Below, piece after piece: positions 33,670 to 42,958 of a stretch of DNA of 64,000 bases. How positions within the stretch are numbered: the stretch's first letter is position 1; every line of letters begins with the position of its first letter. The DNA is from Hyphomicrobiaceae bacterium (GTDB lineage: Bacteria > Pseudomonadota > Alphaproteobacteria > Rhizobiales > Hyphomicrobiaceae): positions 186,001 through 250,000 of the forward strand of contig JAWKWE010000004.1 of assembly GCA_041397645.1 (NCBI GenBank). Reading direction: 5' to 3'. The notes beneath the pieces were generated by a model. That model had not been told where the DNA came from. It searched no databases and saw nothing but the letters and a program-made list of their open reading frames with translations. The translations under genes were made by a program, and so were the position numbers.

Positions 33670-34092
33670 ATGAAAGTAAAAGATGCCATGCACCGCGGAG
33701 TCGAATGGGTTACCCCTGAGACACCCCTTGCCGACCTCGCAAAACGGATGCGCGACCACGACATCGGCGCGTTGCCAGTCGGTGATGACGACAAGCTCGT
33801 CGGCATGGTGACGGATCGCGACATCGTTTGCCGCGGCCTTACCAATGGCAAGGACCCCGCAAAGCTGACGGCGCGCGATATCATGACACCTGCAATCGTG
33901 TGGTGCCGTTCGGAGGAAGACTTGGATGACGCCACCCGGATCATGGAGAGCAAGCGTATCCGTCGGCTACCGGTGATCGATGAGAACAAGCGCATGGTCG
34001 GCATATTGAGCCTTGGCGATATCTCGCACGCCCGCAAATCCGGTGAACTTTCCGGCGAAGTGCTCCACGCGGTCTCCGCGCACCACAGCTAA
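33670..34092 (+). CDS. CBS-domain pair protein
   Basis: The 140-residue protein consists of two CBS repeats. The first runs from VKDAMHRGVEWVTPETPLADLAKRMRDHDIGALPVGDDDKLVGMVTDRDIVCRG. The second runs from RDIMTPAIVWCRSEEDLDDATRIMESKRIRRLPVIDENKRMVGILSLGDIS. CBS pairs bind adenosine nucleotides and often regulate partner proteins; stand-alone ones have varied roles. ATG at 33670 is preceded by GAGGAGATCCCGCC. It ends before a bidirectional terminator shared with kup. Confidence 0.9.
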   Translation: MKVKDAMHRGVEWVTPETPLADLAKRMRDHDIGALPVGDDDKLVGMVTDRDIVCRGLTNGKDPAKLTARDIMTPAIVWCRSEEDLDDATRIMESKRIRRLPVIDENKRMVGILSLGDISHARKSGELSGEVLHAVSAHHS

Positions 34093-34114
34093 ATCCGCTC
34101 AACAGACCTGATGT

Positions 34115-34150
34115 GAAAAATGCGGGGCCAGCAAAGCCCCGCATTTTTTA
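34115..34150. terminator. Bidirectional terminator between CBS gene and kup
   Basis: A perfect 7-bp stem GCGGGGC/GCCCCGC with a 7-base loop is flanked by AAAAAT on the left and ATTTTTT on the right. It can end both the plus-strand CBS transcript and the minus-strand kup transcript. Confidence 0.88.
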
Positions 34151-34198
34151 TACCCGCTGCCCAATTTCTTCGTTTGCAAAAATTCAGGACGGACGCCG

Positions 34199-36112
34199 CT
34201 AGATGGCGACCTGCGTTCCAACCTCCACGACGCGATCGGTCGGAATCTGGAAATAGGTGGTCGCATCCTCCGCACTGCTCGCCAACGCTATAAACAATCG
34301 CTCCTGCCATCGCGGCATCTCGGACTTCGCCGTGACGCGCAAAGAGCGTCGTGACAGGAAGAACGACGTCGATCCCATATCGATGTTCAAATCCTTGCGC
34401 CTGCAGTGATCGAGGATCTTGGGAACACTTGGCGTTTCCATGAAGCCGTAGCGCGCAATGATGCGCACGAAGTGATCTGACACGCGCTCTACCGTTACTC
34501 GCTCATGCCGAGCCACCCGCGGCGTTTCCTCCGTCTTGATCGACAGTAGGATGTTGCGCTCATGAAGCACGCGGTTGTGCTTCAGGTTGTGCATCAGCGA
34601 GGTCGGTGCTGCATAAGGATCGCCGGTCAGGAACACGGCCGTGCCCGGCACGCGATGCGGCGGCTTGGTCTCCAGCTTACGCACCAGCCAGTCGAGATCG
34701 GCCTCGTTGCGCCGCGTCTGCTTTGCCAGCACGTTCGACCCGCGAACCCAGGTGAACATGATGATGCACAAGCTCACAGCGATCGTGATGGGCACCCAGC
34801 CGCCTTCAAACAGCTTCAAGATGTTGGCTGAGAAGAAGACCTGCTCGATGAGCAAGAAGGGAATGATCAGCAGCGCCGACTTCCACAGCGGCCACTTCCA
34901 GCACTTCCAGATCACGAAAAATGCCATCAAGCTGTCGATGACCATTGCCGCCGTCACCGAGACGCCGTAGGCCGCCGCCAAGTTGGACGAATTTTTGAAC
35001 AGCACCACTGCCAGCACAACCGCGATGAACAAGAACGAGTTGACGCGCGGCATGTAGATCTGCCCCGCCATGCTCTCGGATGTGTGGCGGATCTCGAAGC
35101 GCGGCACCAGACCAAGCTGGATTGCCTGCCGGGTCAGCGAAAATGCGCCCGTTATCACCGCCTGGCTCGCGATCACCGTGGCGAACGTCGCCATTATCAG
35201 CATTGGGATGAGCGCCCAATCCGGGTAAAGCCGATAGAACGGGTTTTCCAATGCCGTCTCATCCGAAATAACCAGCGCTCCCTGGCCGAAATAGTTGAGC
35301 AACAGCGAAGGGAAGACGAACCAGAGCCAAGCGGCCTGGATGGGCTTGCGCCCGAAGTGGCCTAAGTCCGCATAGAGCGCCTCTGCGCCCGTAGCGGCCA
35401 GAAAGACAAGGCCCATGATCGTCAGTCCGATGACGCCGTGCCGCCAGACAAAGGTTATTCCGTAAGCCGGATTGAGCGCATTCCACACGCGCGAATTATC
35501 TGCGACGTGCATGAGGCCGCCAACGGCAAGCACCGCGAACCACAACGCGGTTATGGGGCCGAAAAACTTCGCGACACGGTCTGTGCCGTGTGACTGCATC
35601 CAGAACAGGAATGCAAGGATGACGATCGAAACGGGAATCACAGCCTTTTCCATCTGCGGCGCAATGAGCTTTAGGCCCTCCACGGCCGAAAGCACCGAAA
35701 TGGCCGGCGTGATGACCGCATCGCCATAGAAGAACGCGGCACCTGCGATACCCAGCGTCAACAGCAAGGGCGCGCTGCGTTTGGCGACCGATTGACCGAG
35801 AGCCATGAGCGCGAAGGTACCGCCTTCACCCTTGTTGTCGGCTCGCAGCAGGATGATCACGTATTTGATCGTGACGATCAGCAGCAACACCCAAAGGATG
35901 AGCGACAGCACGCCGAGGGCAGACTCACCCGTCGAGAGCCCGCGCAGTTTGGCTGCATGGATGGCTTCCCGGAACGCATACAGCGGACTGGTACCGATAT
36001 CGCCGAAAACGACACCGATCGAACCGATGACAAGCGCCCAGAAATTTTGATCGTGATGCCCGTCTCCGGCGCCACTGTCGGCGCTCTGGTTACCGGCCTG
36101 CGTTTGTGCCAT
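34199..36112 (-). CDS. kup: Kup potassium transporter
   Basis: The 637-residue protein has about 12 membrane segments and a C-terminal cytoplasmic domain. The family signature VIGSIGVVFGDIGTSPLYAFREA is near 30-52. Further family blocks are ALIPMLIMATFATVIASQAVITGAFSLTRQAIQLGLVPRF and PYAAPTSLMHNLKHNRVLHERNILLSIKTEETPRV. It is a proton-coupled low-affinity potassium uptake system. ATG at 36112 lies at the edge of a 355-base intergenic region that contains a 5-base-arm inverted repeat. Single-gene transcript ending at the bidirectional terminator. Confidence 0.96.
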   Translation of the reverse strand: MAQTQAGNQSADSGAGDGHHDQNFWALVIGSIGVVFGDIGTSPLYAFREAIHAAKLRGLSTGESALGVLSLILWVLLLIVTIKYVIILLRADNKGEGGTFALMALGQSVAKRSAPLLLTLGIAGAAFFYGDAVITPAISVLSAVEGLKLIAPQMEKAVIPVSIVILAFLFWMQSHGTDRVAKFFGPITALWFAVLAVGGLMHVADNSRVWNALNPAYGITFVWRHGVIGLTIMGLVFLAATGAEALYADLGHFGRKPIQAAWLWFVFPSLLLNYFGQGALVISDETALENPFYRLYPDWALIPMLIMATFATVIASQAVITGAFSLTRQAIQLGLVPRFEIRHTSESMAGQIYMPRVNSFLFIAVVLAVVLFKNSSNLAAAYGVSVTAAMVIDSLMAFFVIWKCWKWPLWKSALLIIPFLLIEQVFFSANILKLFEGGWVPITIAVSLCIIMFTWVRGSNVLAKQTRRNEADLDWLVRKLETKPPHRVPGTAVFLTGDPYAAPTSLMHNLKHNRVLHERNILLSIKTEETPRVARHERVTVERVSDHFVRIIARYGFMETPSVPKILDHCRRKDLNIDMGSTSFFLSRRSLRVTAKSEMPRWQERLFIALASSAEDATTYFQIPTDRVVEVGTQVAI

Positions 36113-36467
36113 CTAGGCACCTCGCGTTTTTTTCGGAATTCTGCCCTCAACGAAAGTCGCGGCCTTCTACTCCGCACCCCTGCCCTTGGGAAGCGGCAAA
36201 ATCGCACGTTTCTCACCCTATTTGTCTTGACGCGACAAGAAATAAGCAATTGTCCGTAGTCGATGTCGTTGCGGGCTACCAGAATATCAACGATTCGCCG
36301 CCCTGCCCCGTTCCGGTTGTTTGCCGACATACCAAGGTAAATGCCAAGAGCACCTGGAAATCCGCACCGGACATTTCGCGAATATTTGGGACATGCGATC
36401 AGCGCAGGGCCAGTTCCGCCGGATATTATACTGAACGAAAATACCCGGCGGATGAATGCGTAGTGCT
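36113..36467. other. Intergenic region between kup and the M3 peptidase
   Basis: About 355 bases with no supported ORF. TTGTC-N7-GACAA at 36222-36238 is an inverted repeat in the kup promoter region. CCGCCGG (36416-36422) and CCGGCGG (36445-36451) form a long-loop hairpin just past the M3 peptidase stop codon. Nothing else is recognised. Confidence 0.5.
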
Positions 36468-38327
36468 TCAGGCGACGGCCTTATCCATCGCTTCTAGCTC
36501 GTCGATCATACCTTCGATGACGTTAAGGCCCTTGTTCCAGAAGGCAGGGTCGCGGGCATCCAGACCAAAAGGCGCCAGCATTTCGGAATGATGCTTGGAT
36601 CCGCCCGCCTTCAACATATCGAAGTACTTGGCGACAAAGCCCGGGTGCGCTTCTGCGTAAAGGCCATAGAGCGAATTCACCAGACAGTCGCCGAACGCAT
36701 AGGCGTAGACGTAGAAGGGCGAATGGATGAAGTGCGGCACGTAGGTCCAATACACTTCATAGCCGGGCTTCAGATCGATGGCCGGTCCGAGGCTTTCGCT
36801 TTGCACCTCAATCCAAATGGCATCTATCTGATCGGACGTTAGCTCGCCGTTGCGGCGCGCCTCGTGCACCTTACGCTCAAACGTATAGAACGCGATCTGG
36901 CGCACGACGGTGTTGATCATGTCCTCTACCTTGGAGGCTATCATCGCTTTCTTCTCGCGCGGGTCTTTGGTTTCCGCCAGCAGCGCCTTGAAGGTCAGCA
37001 TCTCGCCGAACACGCTCGCTGTTTCCGCCAGCGTCAGTGGGGTGGGCGCCAGCAGCGGCCCCTGCTCGCGCGCCAGCATCTGATGGACGCCATGCCCCAG
37101 CTCATGCGCGAGCGTCATCACATCGCGCGGCTTGCCGAGGTAGTTCATCAGAACGTACGGATGCACGCTTGGCACCGTCGCCGCCGAGAACGCCCCTGGC
37201 GCTTTGCCCGGCTTTACCGGCGCATCGATCCAATTCTTCTTGAAGAACTCACCAGCAATCGTCGCCATATCGGGCGCAAATGCGCCGTATGCCTTGAGAA
37301 CGATAGCTTCTGCCTCCGGCCAAGTGATGACCCGCTCGGGCTTCTCGGGCAGCGGTGCGTTGCGATCCCAATGGGACAGCTTGTCCATGCCCAACCACTT
37401 CGCCTTCATCGCATAGTAGCGATGTGAAAGACGCGGATAGGCCGCGCGCACAGAAGAGACGAGCGCGTCGACGACGGGTGCTTCGACCCGGTTGGCGAGG
37501 TGGCGGCTGTCGGCGACGTCCTTGAAGTGGCGCCAGCGATCGGAAATTTCTTTGTCCTTGGCGAGCGTGTTGGTAATGAGCGTGAACAGCGGCAGATTTG
37601 CCTTAAAAACCTTGGAAAGGGCCTGGGCACCGGCACGGCGACGCGGCTCGGAAGGGTCCGACATCAAGTTCAAAGTCGGCTCGAGGGTGAGAGGCTCTTT
37701 TTCGCCTTCGACTTCGAAGCGCAAGCTGGACATCGTCTCATTGAAGAGTCGCGTCCACGCCCCCCTTCCGGTCTGGCTCTTCTCTGTAAAAAGCGTCTCC
37801 AGCTTCTCATCGAGCTGATGGGGCTTTTCCTTGCGCAAGTCGTCGAACCAGGGCTTGTAACGCGCCAGATCCTTGTGCGCTATTGCAGCGTCCAGAACTG
37901 CGTCGTCGATCTGGTTCAACTCCAGCTCGAAAAATATGAGATCCGTGGAGATCCGCGTCAGCGCCTCCGAAACGTCGCCATAGAACTTGGCCCGCGCCGG
38001 GTCGCTCTGATTTTGAGCATAGTAGAGGCCAGCATAAGAACCGAGCTTGCCCAGGGTGTCGGACAGATTCTCATAGTCCTTCACCGCGACGACGAGCTTG
38101 CCACCATCCTTGGCAAGCTCACCAAGCTTGCCTTGATAGGCAGCCTTCATGCGCTTTGCTTCCTCGCCTGCCGAAGCAATGTCGGCTTTCACCTCAGGCG
38201 CCGCCGGACTGGCATAGAGATCGGAGAGATCCCACTCCGGCATAGCTCCAAGCGTTACCGGTTCAGTCTTACCGGTGGCTCCGGCGGGGGGAGATGAGAG
38301 GATTTCGAGGCGCGAGGTCTGACGCAT
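36468..38327 (-). CDS. M3 family oligoendopeptidase (PepF-like)
   Basis: The product is about 619 residues. The zinc-binding motif LAHELGHGVHQML (HExxH) lies around residue 400, and the third ligand Glu is in ALTLAETASVFGEML-type sequence downstream (LTLAETASVFGEMLTF). The N-terminal half is helical (ELNQIDDAVLDAAI, LDEKLETLFTEKSQTGRGAWTRLF), as in oligoendopeptidase F. It hydrolyses short peptides in the cytosol. I choose ATG 38327 (MRQTSRLEIL) because GGAG lies 11 bases upstream and the family length is about 600. A longer frame up to 38486 includes a low-complexity extension and no ribosome site. Confidence 0.92.
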   Translation of the reverse strand: MRQTSRLEILSSPPAGATGKTEPVTLGAMPEWDLSDLYASPAAPEVKADIASAGEEAKRMKAAYQGKLGELAKDGGKLVVAVKDYENLSDTLGKLGSYAGLYYAQNQSDPARAKFYGDVSEALTRISTDLIFFELELNQIDDAVLDAAIAHKDLARYKPWFDDLRKEKPHQLDEKLETLFTEKSQTGRGAWTRLFNETMSSLRFEVEGEKEPLTLEPTLNLMSDPSEPRRRAGAQALSKVFKANLPLFTLITNTLAKDKEISDRWRHFKDVADSRHLANRVEAPVVDALVSSVRAAYPRLSHRYYAMKAKWLGMDKLSHWDRNAPLPEKPERVITWPEAEAIVLKAYGAFAPDMATIAGEFFKKNWIDAPVKPGKAPGAFSAATVPSVHPYVLMNYLGKPRDVMTLAHELGHGVHQMLAREQGPLLAPTPLTLAETASVFGEMLTFKALLAETKDPREKKAMIASKVEDMINTVVRQIAFYTFERKVHEARRNGELTSDQIDAIWIEVQSESLGPAIDLKPGYEVYWTYVPHFIHSPFYVYAYAFGDCLVNSLYGLYAEAHPGFVAKYFDMLKAGGSKHHSEMLAPFGLDARDPAFWNKGLNVIEGMIDELEAMDKAVA

Positions 38328-38553
38328 CGGCAATGGTTCTCCGTTTTTCTCTGAAACTTCAGCCGTGCGCTTGATTTCGCGCATGGCAGACGGGCCCACC
38401 CAGGGCAAGTCCCGAGCGGGCTGGATAGCAACCCATCGCAACGAAAGATAGCCTCCCGCGCCCTCGGCACAAGGTGGCAGCGCCATTTCGCGCGTTCAAA
38501 TAGTCTCCTAGAATGGTCGTCAAACCGAATTGCACGACAAGGAGATGGAAAAA

Positions 38554-39120
38554 ATGCGCGCACGACTGTCTATGTTGGTTGCTCTGGCCCTGTCGCTGGG
38601 GTTCGCCATAGCCGCGCCTGCGGTATCGCAAGAAATTCCCAAGTCAAAGCAAACAACCCTCGGCAAGTATCTTGACCCCAAACAGACCTTTGAGCTTGTC
38701 AACAAGGATCGCGCAAAAGTCCTGTTCGTCGATGTGCGCACTTCAGCAGAACTCATGTTTGTCGGCATGACGCAGGAAATCGATGCACACGTTCCCTTCA
38801 TGGAGATGACTTCCGAATGGGACGACAAGGCGGCACGCTATCGAATGGTGCCTAACGGTGCGTTCGTTCAACAGATCGAGGCGCAGCTTGCGAAAAAAGG
38901 TCTGACCAAAGCGGACTCCGTCGTCCTGATGTGCAGATCGGGCGAACGCTCCGCGCGTGCGGTGAACGCCCTGGCGGCCGCTGGCTTCACCGACGCCTAT
39001 AGCCAAGTTGAGGGCTTCGAGGGCGATCTATCCAACGACGGAAAGCGCAGCGTCAACGGCTGGAAGAACTCCGGCCTGCCATGGGACTACAAGTTGATGA
39101 AGGCAAAGCTGGTGCCTTAG
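38554..39120 (+). CDS. Exported rhodanese-like domain protein
   Basis: The 188-residue product has a signal peptide (MRARLSMLVALALSLGFAIAAPAVSQ). It is followed by a rhodanese domain: VLFVDVRTSAELMFVGMTQEIDAHVPFMEM near 52-81 and the active-site Cys in VLMCRSGERSARAVNALAAAGF. The C-terminus (VNGWKNSGLPWDYKL) matches periplasmic rhodanese proteins. Start 38554 is chosen because AAGGAG at 38539-38544 is 9 bases before it and it opens the signal peptide; ATG at 38545 would be too close to AAGGAG. Function is likely sulfur transfer or thiol handling in the periplasm. Confidence 0.88.
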   Translation: MRARLSMLVALALSLGFAIAAPAVSQEIPKSKQTTLGKYLDPKQTFELVNKDRAKVLFVDVRTSAELMFVGMTQEIDAHVPFMEMTSEWDDKAARYRMVPNGAFVQQIEAQLAKKGLTKADSVVLMCRSGERSARAVNALAAAGFTDAYSQVEGFEGDLSNDGKRSVNGWKNSGLPWDYKLMKAKLVP

Positions 39121-39141
39121 AAAAGCGCCGGAAGCACGACG

Positions 39142-39666
39142 CTAATGCCCTCTATAAAATCGCCACATCCGCACCACAGCGGCGTGGACTTCGCGCGGCG
39201 GCTTGTCGAGAACATCGAGCGGAATGCGGATAATCCCGCGTGCTCTCCACGACCAGGGCAAGCGCATGAACCGCCGCACCGGGGAACGATCGCGCCAATC
39301 GAGTATCAAGGCTGCTTCGACTGGACCTTTCAAAGCTATCTCAAGATCCCTGTAGAGCGTTCCACGAAATTCGTTTTCGACGATGTCTACCGCATCGATC
39401 GAGCGCCATTGCAGCAGTCCCAGCCCTTCAAGAAAAAGACCGTACTGGCCGGCGCCAAGACGAGGCTTTCCGGTCTCGAGCAAAGGGAGATTATAATAGA
39501 ATCCCGCCGCTGGAATGAGCGCGACAAGCCAAAGTATCGGAACGTCCCGCGTGAGCGCGGCCCATCCGAGAACAAGCGCGATCAACCCGGTAGACCAGAC
39601 GGGAAAGAACAACTCTTCCTGCTCATAGGCCACCGTGTAGCCGTTGATCTCCTCGCTGCTCACCAT
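39142..39666 (-). CDS. Hypothetical membrane protein
   Basis: The protein has 174 residues. Two adjacent membrane helices near 18-50 (FPVWSTGLIALVLGWAALTRDVPILWLVALIPAAGF) are followed by a soluble beta-rich part with basic residues (NEFRGTLYRDLEIALKGPVEAALILDWRDRSPVRRFMRLPWSW), reminiscent of a PH-like domain. The C-terminus is helical (KPPREVHAAVVRMWRFYRG). I do not recognise a named family. GTG overlapping the chosen ATG is an alternative start. It is convergent with the rhodanese gene and divergent from the NtrC-type regulator. Confidence 0.7.
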   Translation of the reverse strand: MVSSEEINGYTVAYEQEELFFPVWSTGLIALVLGWAALTRDVPILWLVALIPAAGFYYNLPLLETGKPRLGAGQYGLFLEGLGLLQWRSIDAVDIVENEFRGTLYRDLEIALKGPVEAALILDWRDRSPVRRFMRLPWSWRARGIIRIPLDVLDKPPREVHAAVVRMWRFYRGH

Positions 39667-39995
39667 CACCCCGCTTTGTGCATGCGACGCTGACCCGCCC
39701 GTTAATAAATGCTCACGCCGCATCCGCACTATTCGCCAGCATGCGACACGATTGGGCATCCGTGAAGATTAATCTTCAGGCTGTACGCCCACCTGGCAGG
39801 CAAACCATCTAACCGCGATCCGCGCGGTTAATCTCACGTCGCGCAAAAAATGCTCCACACTTCAACCAAGCGTTTACCGTTCTGCGGCACTCTCAGCATC
39901 ATTGAGTAAGTTGCCGGTCACCGGTTGTCCGATCCTGGATCACCTTGGGCTTGTTGCCCTGAACGGCATGTAACAGTCGGGTTAAGTCGCGTCTC
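39667..39995. other. Intergenic region with two perfect palindromes
   Basis: About 329 bases between divergent genes. A 16-bp perfect palindrome TGAAGATTAATCTTCA lies at 39763-39778. An inverted repeat TAACCGCG-N5-CGCGGTTA lies at 39810-39830, and CCGGT-C-ACCGG at about 39911. No ORF. The palindromes could be operators or, for the second, a hairpin. Confidence 0.7.
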
Positions 39996-41507
39996 ATGTC
40001 AAAGCGTGTTCTCATCGTCGATGACGATCCCGCCCAGCGCCGTATTCTCGAAGAAACCATCAAGCGGTTCGGCTTCGAGACCAAGACCTGCGGGTCCGGC
40101 GACCAGGCTCTTCAAGTTCTGGAATCGGAAGACCATGGCGGCGTTGCACTGGTGCTGCTCGATCTCGTCATGCCCGGTCTCGATGGCATGGCAGTGCTCG
40201 ACAGGGTTGCAGCCAGGCCCGGGATGCCGCCCATCATCGTACAAACTGCTCACGGCTCCATCGACACTGCCATTGCTGCCATGCGGGCTGGTGCCGTAGA
40301 TTTCGTGATCAAACCGGCCTCGCCTGAGCGCCTTGACGTCTCGATCAAGAGTGCGCTCAAGATTGAGGCGCTGGCGGGCGAAATCAACCGCATCAAGAAG
40401 AAGGTCGAAGGTACGCTGACTTTCTCCGATCTCGTGATGCACGGCGACTCCATGAAGCGCGTGATCTCGCTCGGCAAGCGGGCCGCGGCATCCAACATTC
40501 CCGTCCTGATCGAAGGCGAGTCCGGCGTCGGCAAAGAACTGATCGCACGCGCCATCCAGGGCGAGAGCGAACGTGCGGGCAAGCCTTTCGTCGTCGTAAA
40601 CTGCGGTGCCATCCCCGAGAACCTCGTCGAGAGCATCCTGTTCGGTCACGAGAAGGGATCGTTTACCGGCGCCGTCGATAAGCGCATCGGCAAGTTTCAA
40701 GAAGCCGACGGCGGCACGCTCTTCCTCGACGAGGTCGGCGAGCTTCCGCTCGATGCCCAAGTCAAGCTGTTGCGCGCGCTGCAGGAAGGCGAAGTCGATC
40801 CGGTCGGCTCCAAGAAGCCCGTCAAGGTCGATTTCCGCCTGATCTCGGCGACCAACCGTGACATGATCCAGCTCGTCAAGGACGGCAAGTTCCGCGAGGA
40901 TCTCTACTACCGCCTCAACGTCTTCCCGGTCTGGGTGCCCCCGCTTCGTGAGCGCATCGGGGACGTGCCCGAGCTTGCACGCCACTTTGCAGCACGCTTT
41001 GCTGCAGAGGAAGGCAAGCGCATCGCCTCGATCAGCGAAAACGCCATGCGCCTGATTCAGGCCTATTCCTGGCCCGGAAACGTTCGCCAGCTCGAAAATG
41101 CCGTCTTCCGCGCGGTCGTGCTCGCCGATACGCCGGAGCTGACGGTGGCCGAATTCCCGCAGATTGCAGCACACGTCGAGGGCTTCCAGGCGGAAATCCC
41201 CGCCGCTCCATCGGAGGTCCAAAAGCAGCCGGCCTACACGGGTCCAGCACTTTTAGGTGCAGAAAACACCGTTCCGCAGACCGTTGCCATCAAGAGCACC
41301 TCCGGCGGTGCGGGCTCGCTCGGCATCCCTGCTATTTCAGAGGACGGCGAGATCCGGTCACTGGAAGCCATCGAGGCCGATATGATAAGACTTGCACTCG
41401 GACGCTATCGAGGGCACATGACAGAGGTAGCTAAACGCCTTAAGATTGGCCGCTCAACGCTGTATCGCAAAATGCAGGATTATGGCCTAGAGCCGCGCCC
41501 GAACTAG
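39996..41507 (+). CDS. Sigma-54-dependent response regulator (NtrC family)
   Basis: The 503-residue protein has three domains. The receiver (1-120) has the acidic pocket at D10-D11, phosphoacceptor D56 in LLDLVMPG, T84 and K106. The AAA+ domain has Walker A GESGVGKE at 174-181, the sigma-54 contact loop as GSFTGA at 221-226 (usually GAFTGA), and Walker B TLFLDEVGE at 241-249. A Fis-type helix-turn-helix closes the C-terminus (MTEVAKRLKIGRSTLYRKMQ). It activates sigma-54 promoters on phosphorylation. No histidine kinase is adjacent, so it is an orphan regulator. TacA of Caulobacter has the same size and layout, but identity is unproven. Confidence 0.92.
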   Translation: MSKRVLIVDDDPAQRRILEETIKRFGFETKTCGSGDQALQVLESEDHGGVALVLLDLVMPGLDGMAVLDRVAARPGMPPIIVQTAHGSIDTAIAAMRAGAVDFVIKPASPERLDVSIKSALKIEALAGEINRIKKKVEGTLTFSDLVMHGDSMKRVISLGKRAAASNIPVLIEGESGVGKELIARAIQGESERAGKPFVVVNCGAIPENLVESILFGHEKGSFTGAVDKRIGKFQEADGGTLFLDEVGELPLDAQVKLLRALQEGEVDPVGSKKPVKVDFRLISATNRDMIQLVKDGKFREDLYYRLNVFPVWVPPLRERIGDVPELARHFAARFAAEEGKRIASISENAMRLIQAYSWPGNVRQLENAVFRAVVLADTPELTVAEFPQIAAHVEGFQAEIPAAPSEVQKQPAYTGPALLGAENTVPQTVAIKSTSGGAGSLGIPAISEDGEIRSLEAIEADMIRLALGRYRGHMTEVAKRLKIGRSTLYRKMQDYGLEPRPN

Positions 41508-41590
41508 GCGGCTGTCAGTTAAAAGGTTTTCCGGCCGCGCAAGCTGGCTGGAAGTCCCCCGGAGCGCTTTAGCCCTTCGCGCTTCGAGTT

Positions 41591-41629
41591 GAAGGTCCCG
41601 GCTCTCCTGGTCGGGACCTTCATTCTTTT
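41591..41629 (+). terminator. Intrinsic terminator of the response regulator gene
   Basis: GAAGGTCCCG pairs perfectly with CGGGACCTTC around an 11-base loop, followed by ATTCTTTT. It lies 83 bases past the stop codon and also faces the convergent hypothetical gene. Confidence 0.85.
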
Positions 41630-41673
41630 GCACTCCTAACATCTCTTTTTGACGGGCTGATAACCTTCAACCG

Positions 41674-42627
41674 TCAACGACGGCGCACATGTCTGCGCTG
41701 GCAGACGAAGGCGTTGGCCCCTGTCGGGCGCCGCACCGTATTGCCGGGGCACAAGCACGCTTGGCCAGCCGTATCGCCCGACAGCGCCCGAACCATTCCG
41801 CCTTCACATACCATGCTGGCCGGGTCTGCGGACGAGTGCCGAGGCTCTGGATTTACAGATTCATCCGACCGTATCGCGACCTTCTCAACCTTCACCCCTT
41901 GCGCCGAGGCCTTGCCGGACGCCCCAGTAGTATCGCCGCGTTTTGCAGTGCTGCTCGCGACCGCAGCACTGCCGCCATGATTTTCGCAGCGGATCTCGAC
42001 GCGGGCGACAACCTCTCTCTCAGCAGAGTCTGCATTTGTGTAGTAGCTCGGACTGGCGAGCACTTCGTCGGTTGCCGTGATCCCGCTCATCGCAAGCGCA
42101 GCAAAATCGAGATGCCCTGCGTTCACACGCCAAACCACCGGCACGCTCATGTCGAGATGGACACTTGCGGTAGCCGAAAGATCAGGGAGAACGGTACCTG
42201 AGCACAAAGCGACGGCGTTGCGCGCCAGAGGACCGATCGGGTCCAGGGCGAACGCCACGTCTGCCTTGTGCGCAAATGTGCGCGCGCCGGTGAGATCAGC
42301 CAACAGTCGTGTCGCGCCAGCTTCGCGTCCCGCCTGCTTCAGATACAGCTGCGAGGCTACCAGCCGCAGTCCACGCGCCGGATCTGCCTTGGCAGCGAGC
42401 GCCAAACTCAAAGATAGTTCATTCTCGCGGACCGAAAGCTTGCCGTTTGAATCTTCTACAACGGTCAGGCGGGCACCGTCGTGCGCCGACATCTCCAACG
42501 TGATGGCCTCATCCGCCACGGACGCAGTTGCCATTACCGCAAACAGCAACGAACCACCGAATAGGCCCAATAACATGCCCGCAATCTTCGAAGTTGCCTT
42601 GTGATCTGTCCGACCGATGCTCATCAC
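41674..42627 (-). CDS. Hypothetical exported protein with Cys-rich C-terminus
   Basis: The 317-residue protein has an N-terminal hydrophobic signal segment (KIAGMLLGLFGGSLLFAVMATASVADEA). A middle part repeats charged and Ala-rich stretches without a known fold. The C-terminal about 50 residues contain a Cys-rich block: CEGGMVRALSGDTAGQACLCPGNTVRRPTGANAFVCQ, with four cysteines. Blocks of this kind appear at the end of secreted Hyphomicrobiales proteins. I do not recognise the family. It is convergent with the response regulator and divergent from the L,D-transpeptidase. Confidence 0.8.
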   Translation of the reverse strand: MMSIGRTDHKATSKIAGMLLGLFGGSLLFAVMATASVADEAITLEMSAHDGARLTVVEDSNGKLSVRENELSLSLALAAKADPARGLRLVASQLYLKQAGREAGATRLLADLTGARTFAHKADVAFALDPIGPLARNAVALCSGTVLPDLSATASVHLDMSVPVVWRVNAGHLDFAALAMSGITATDEVLASPSYYTNADSAEREVVARVEIRCENHGGSAAVASSTAKRGDTTGASGKASAQGVKVEKVAIRSDESVNPEPRHSSADPASMVCEGGMVRALSGDTAGQACLCPGNTVRRPTGANAFVCQRRHVRRR

Positions 42628-42958
42628 GTTTCTCTTTGGTTTGCGTGTTGTGATGCTGTTTGTGTTGCAGCTCGCACACCGGGCACCAGAAAAACTGGCG
42701 ACCTGAGCGTTCGTCGCGACGACAGAATGAAAGGTTCATACGTGCGCGGTAAGGGTCGCGGCGTTCGGACAATGTCTTGTGCCGCAAAGCTAAAGCACGA
42801 CGCGCTTTTGCCCCATCGCCAGCGCAATCACGACGCGATGCAGCAACACTTTGGCCATAGCCCCGTGTGAAATGATTGGCCGGGCTCAGGGGTTCAGGTT
42901 AACTATAGTACGTCGTCGCTGCACTTGTGCGGCTGTGCAGACGAGAGAGGTTGCGGCT
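42628..42958. other. Intergenic region between exported protein and L,D-transpeptidase
   Basis: About 331 bases with no supported ORF. GTTAACTATAGT near 42898-42909 could be a -10 region for the transpeptidase gene, but no well-spaced -35 is seen. No repeat or RNA gene is recognised. Confidence 0.4.

Noticed and set aside
39999..41222. 407-codon minus-strand frame opposite the response regulator
   Set aside because: The plus strand carries complete receiver, AAA+ and helix-turn-helix motifs; the antisense frame shows none.
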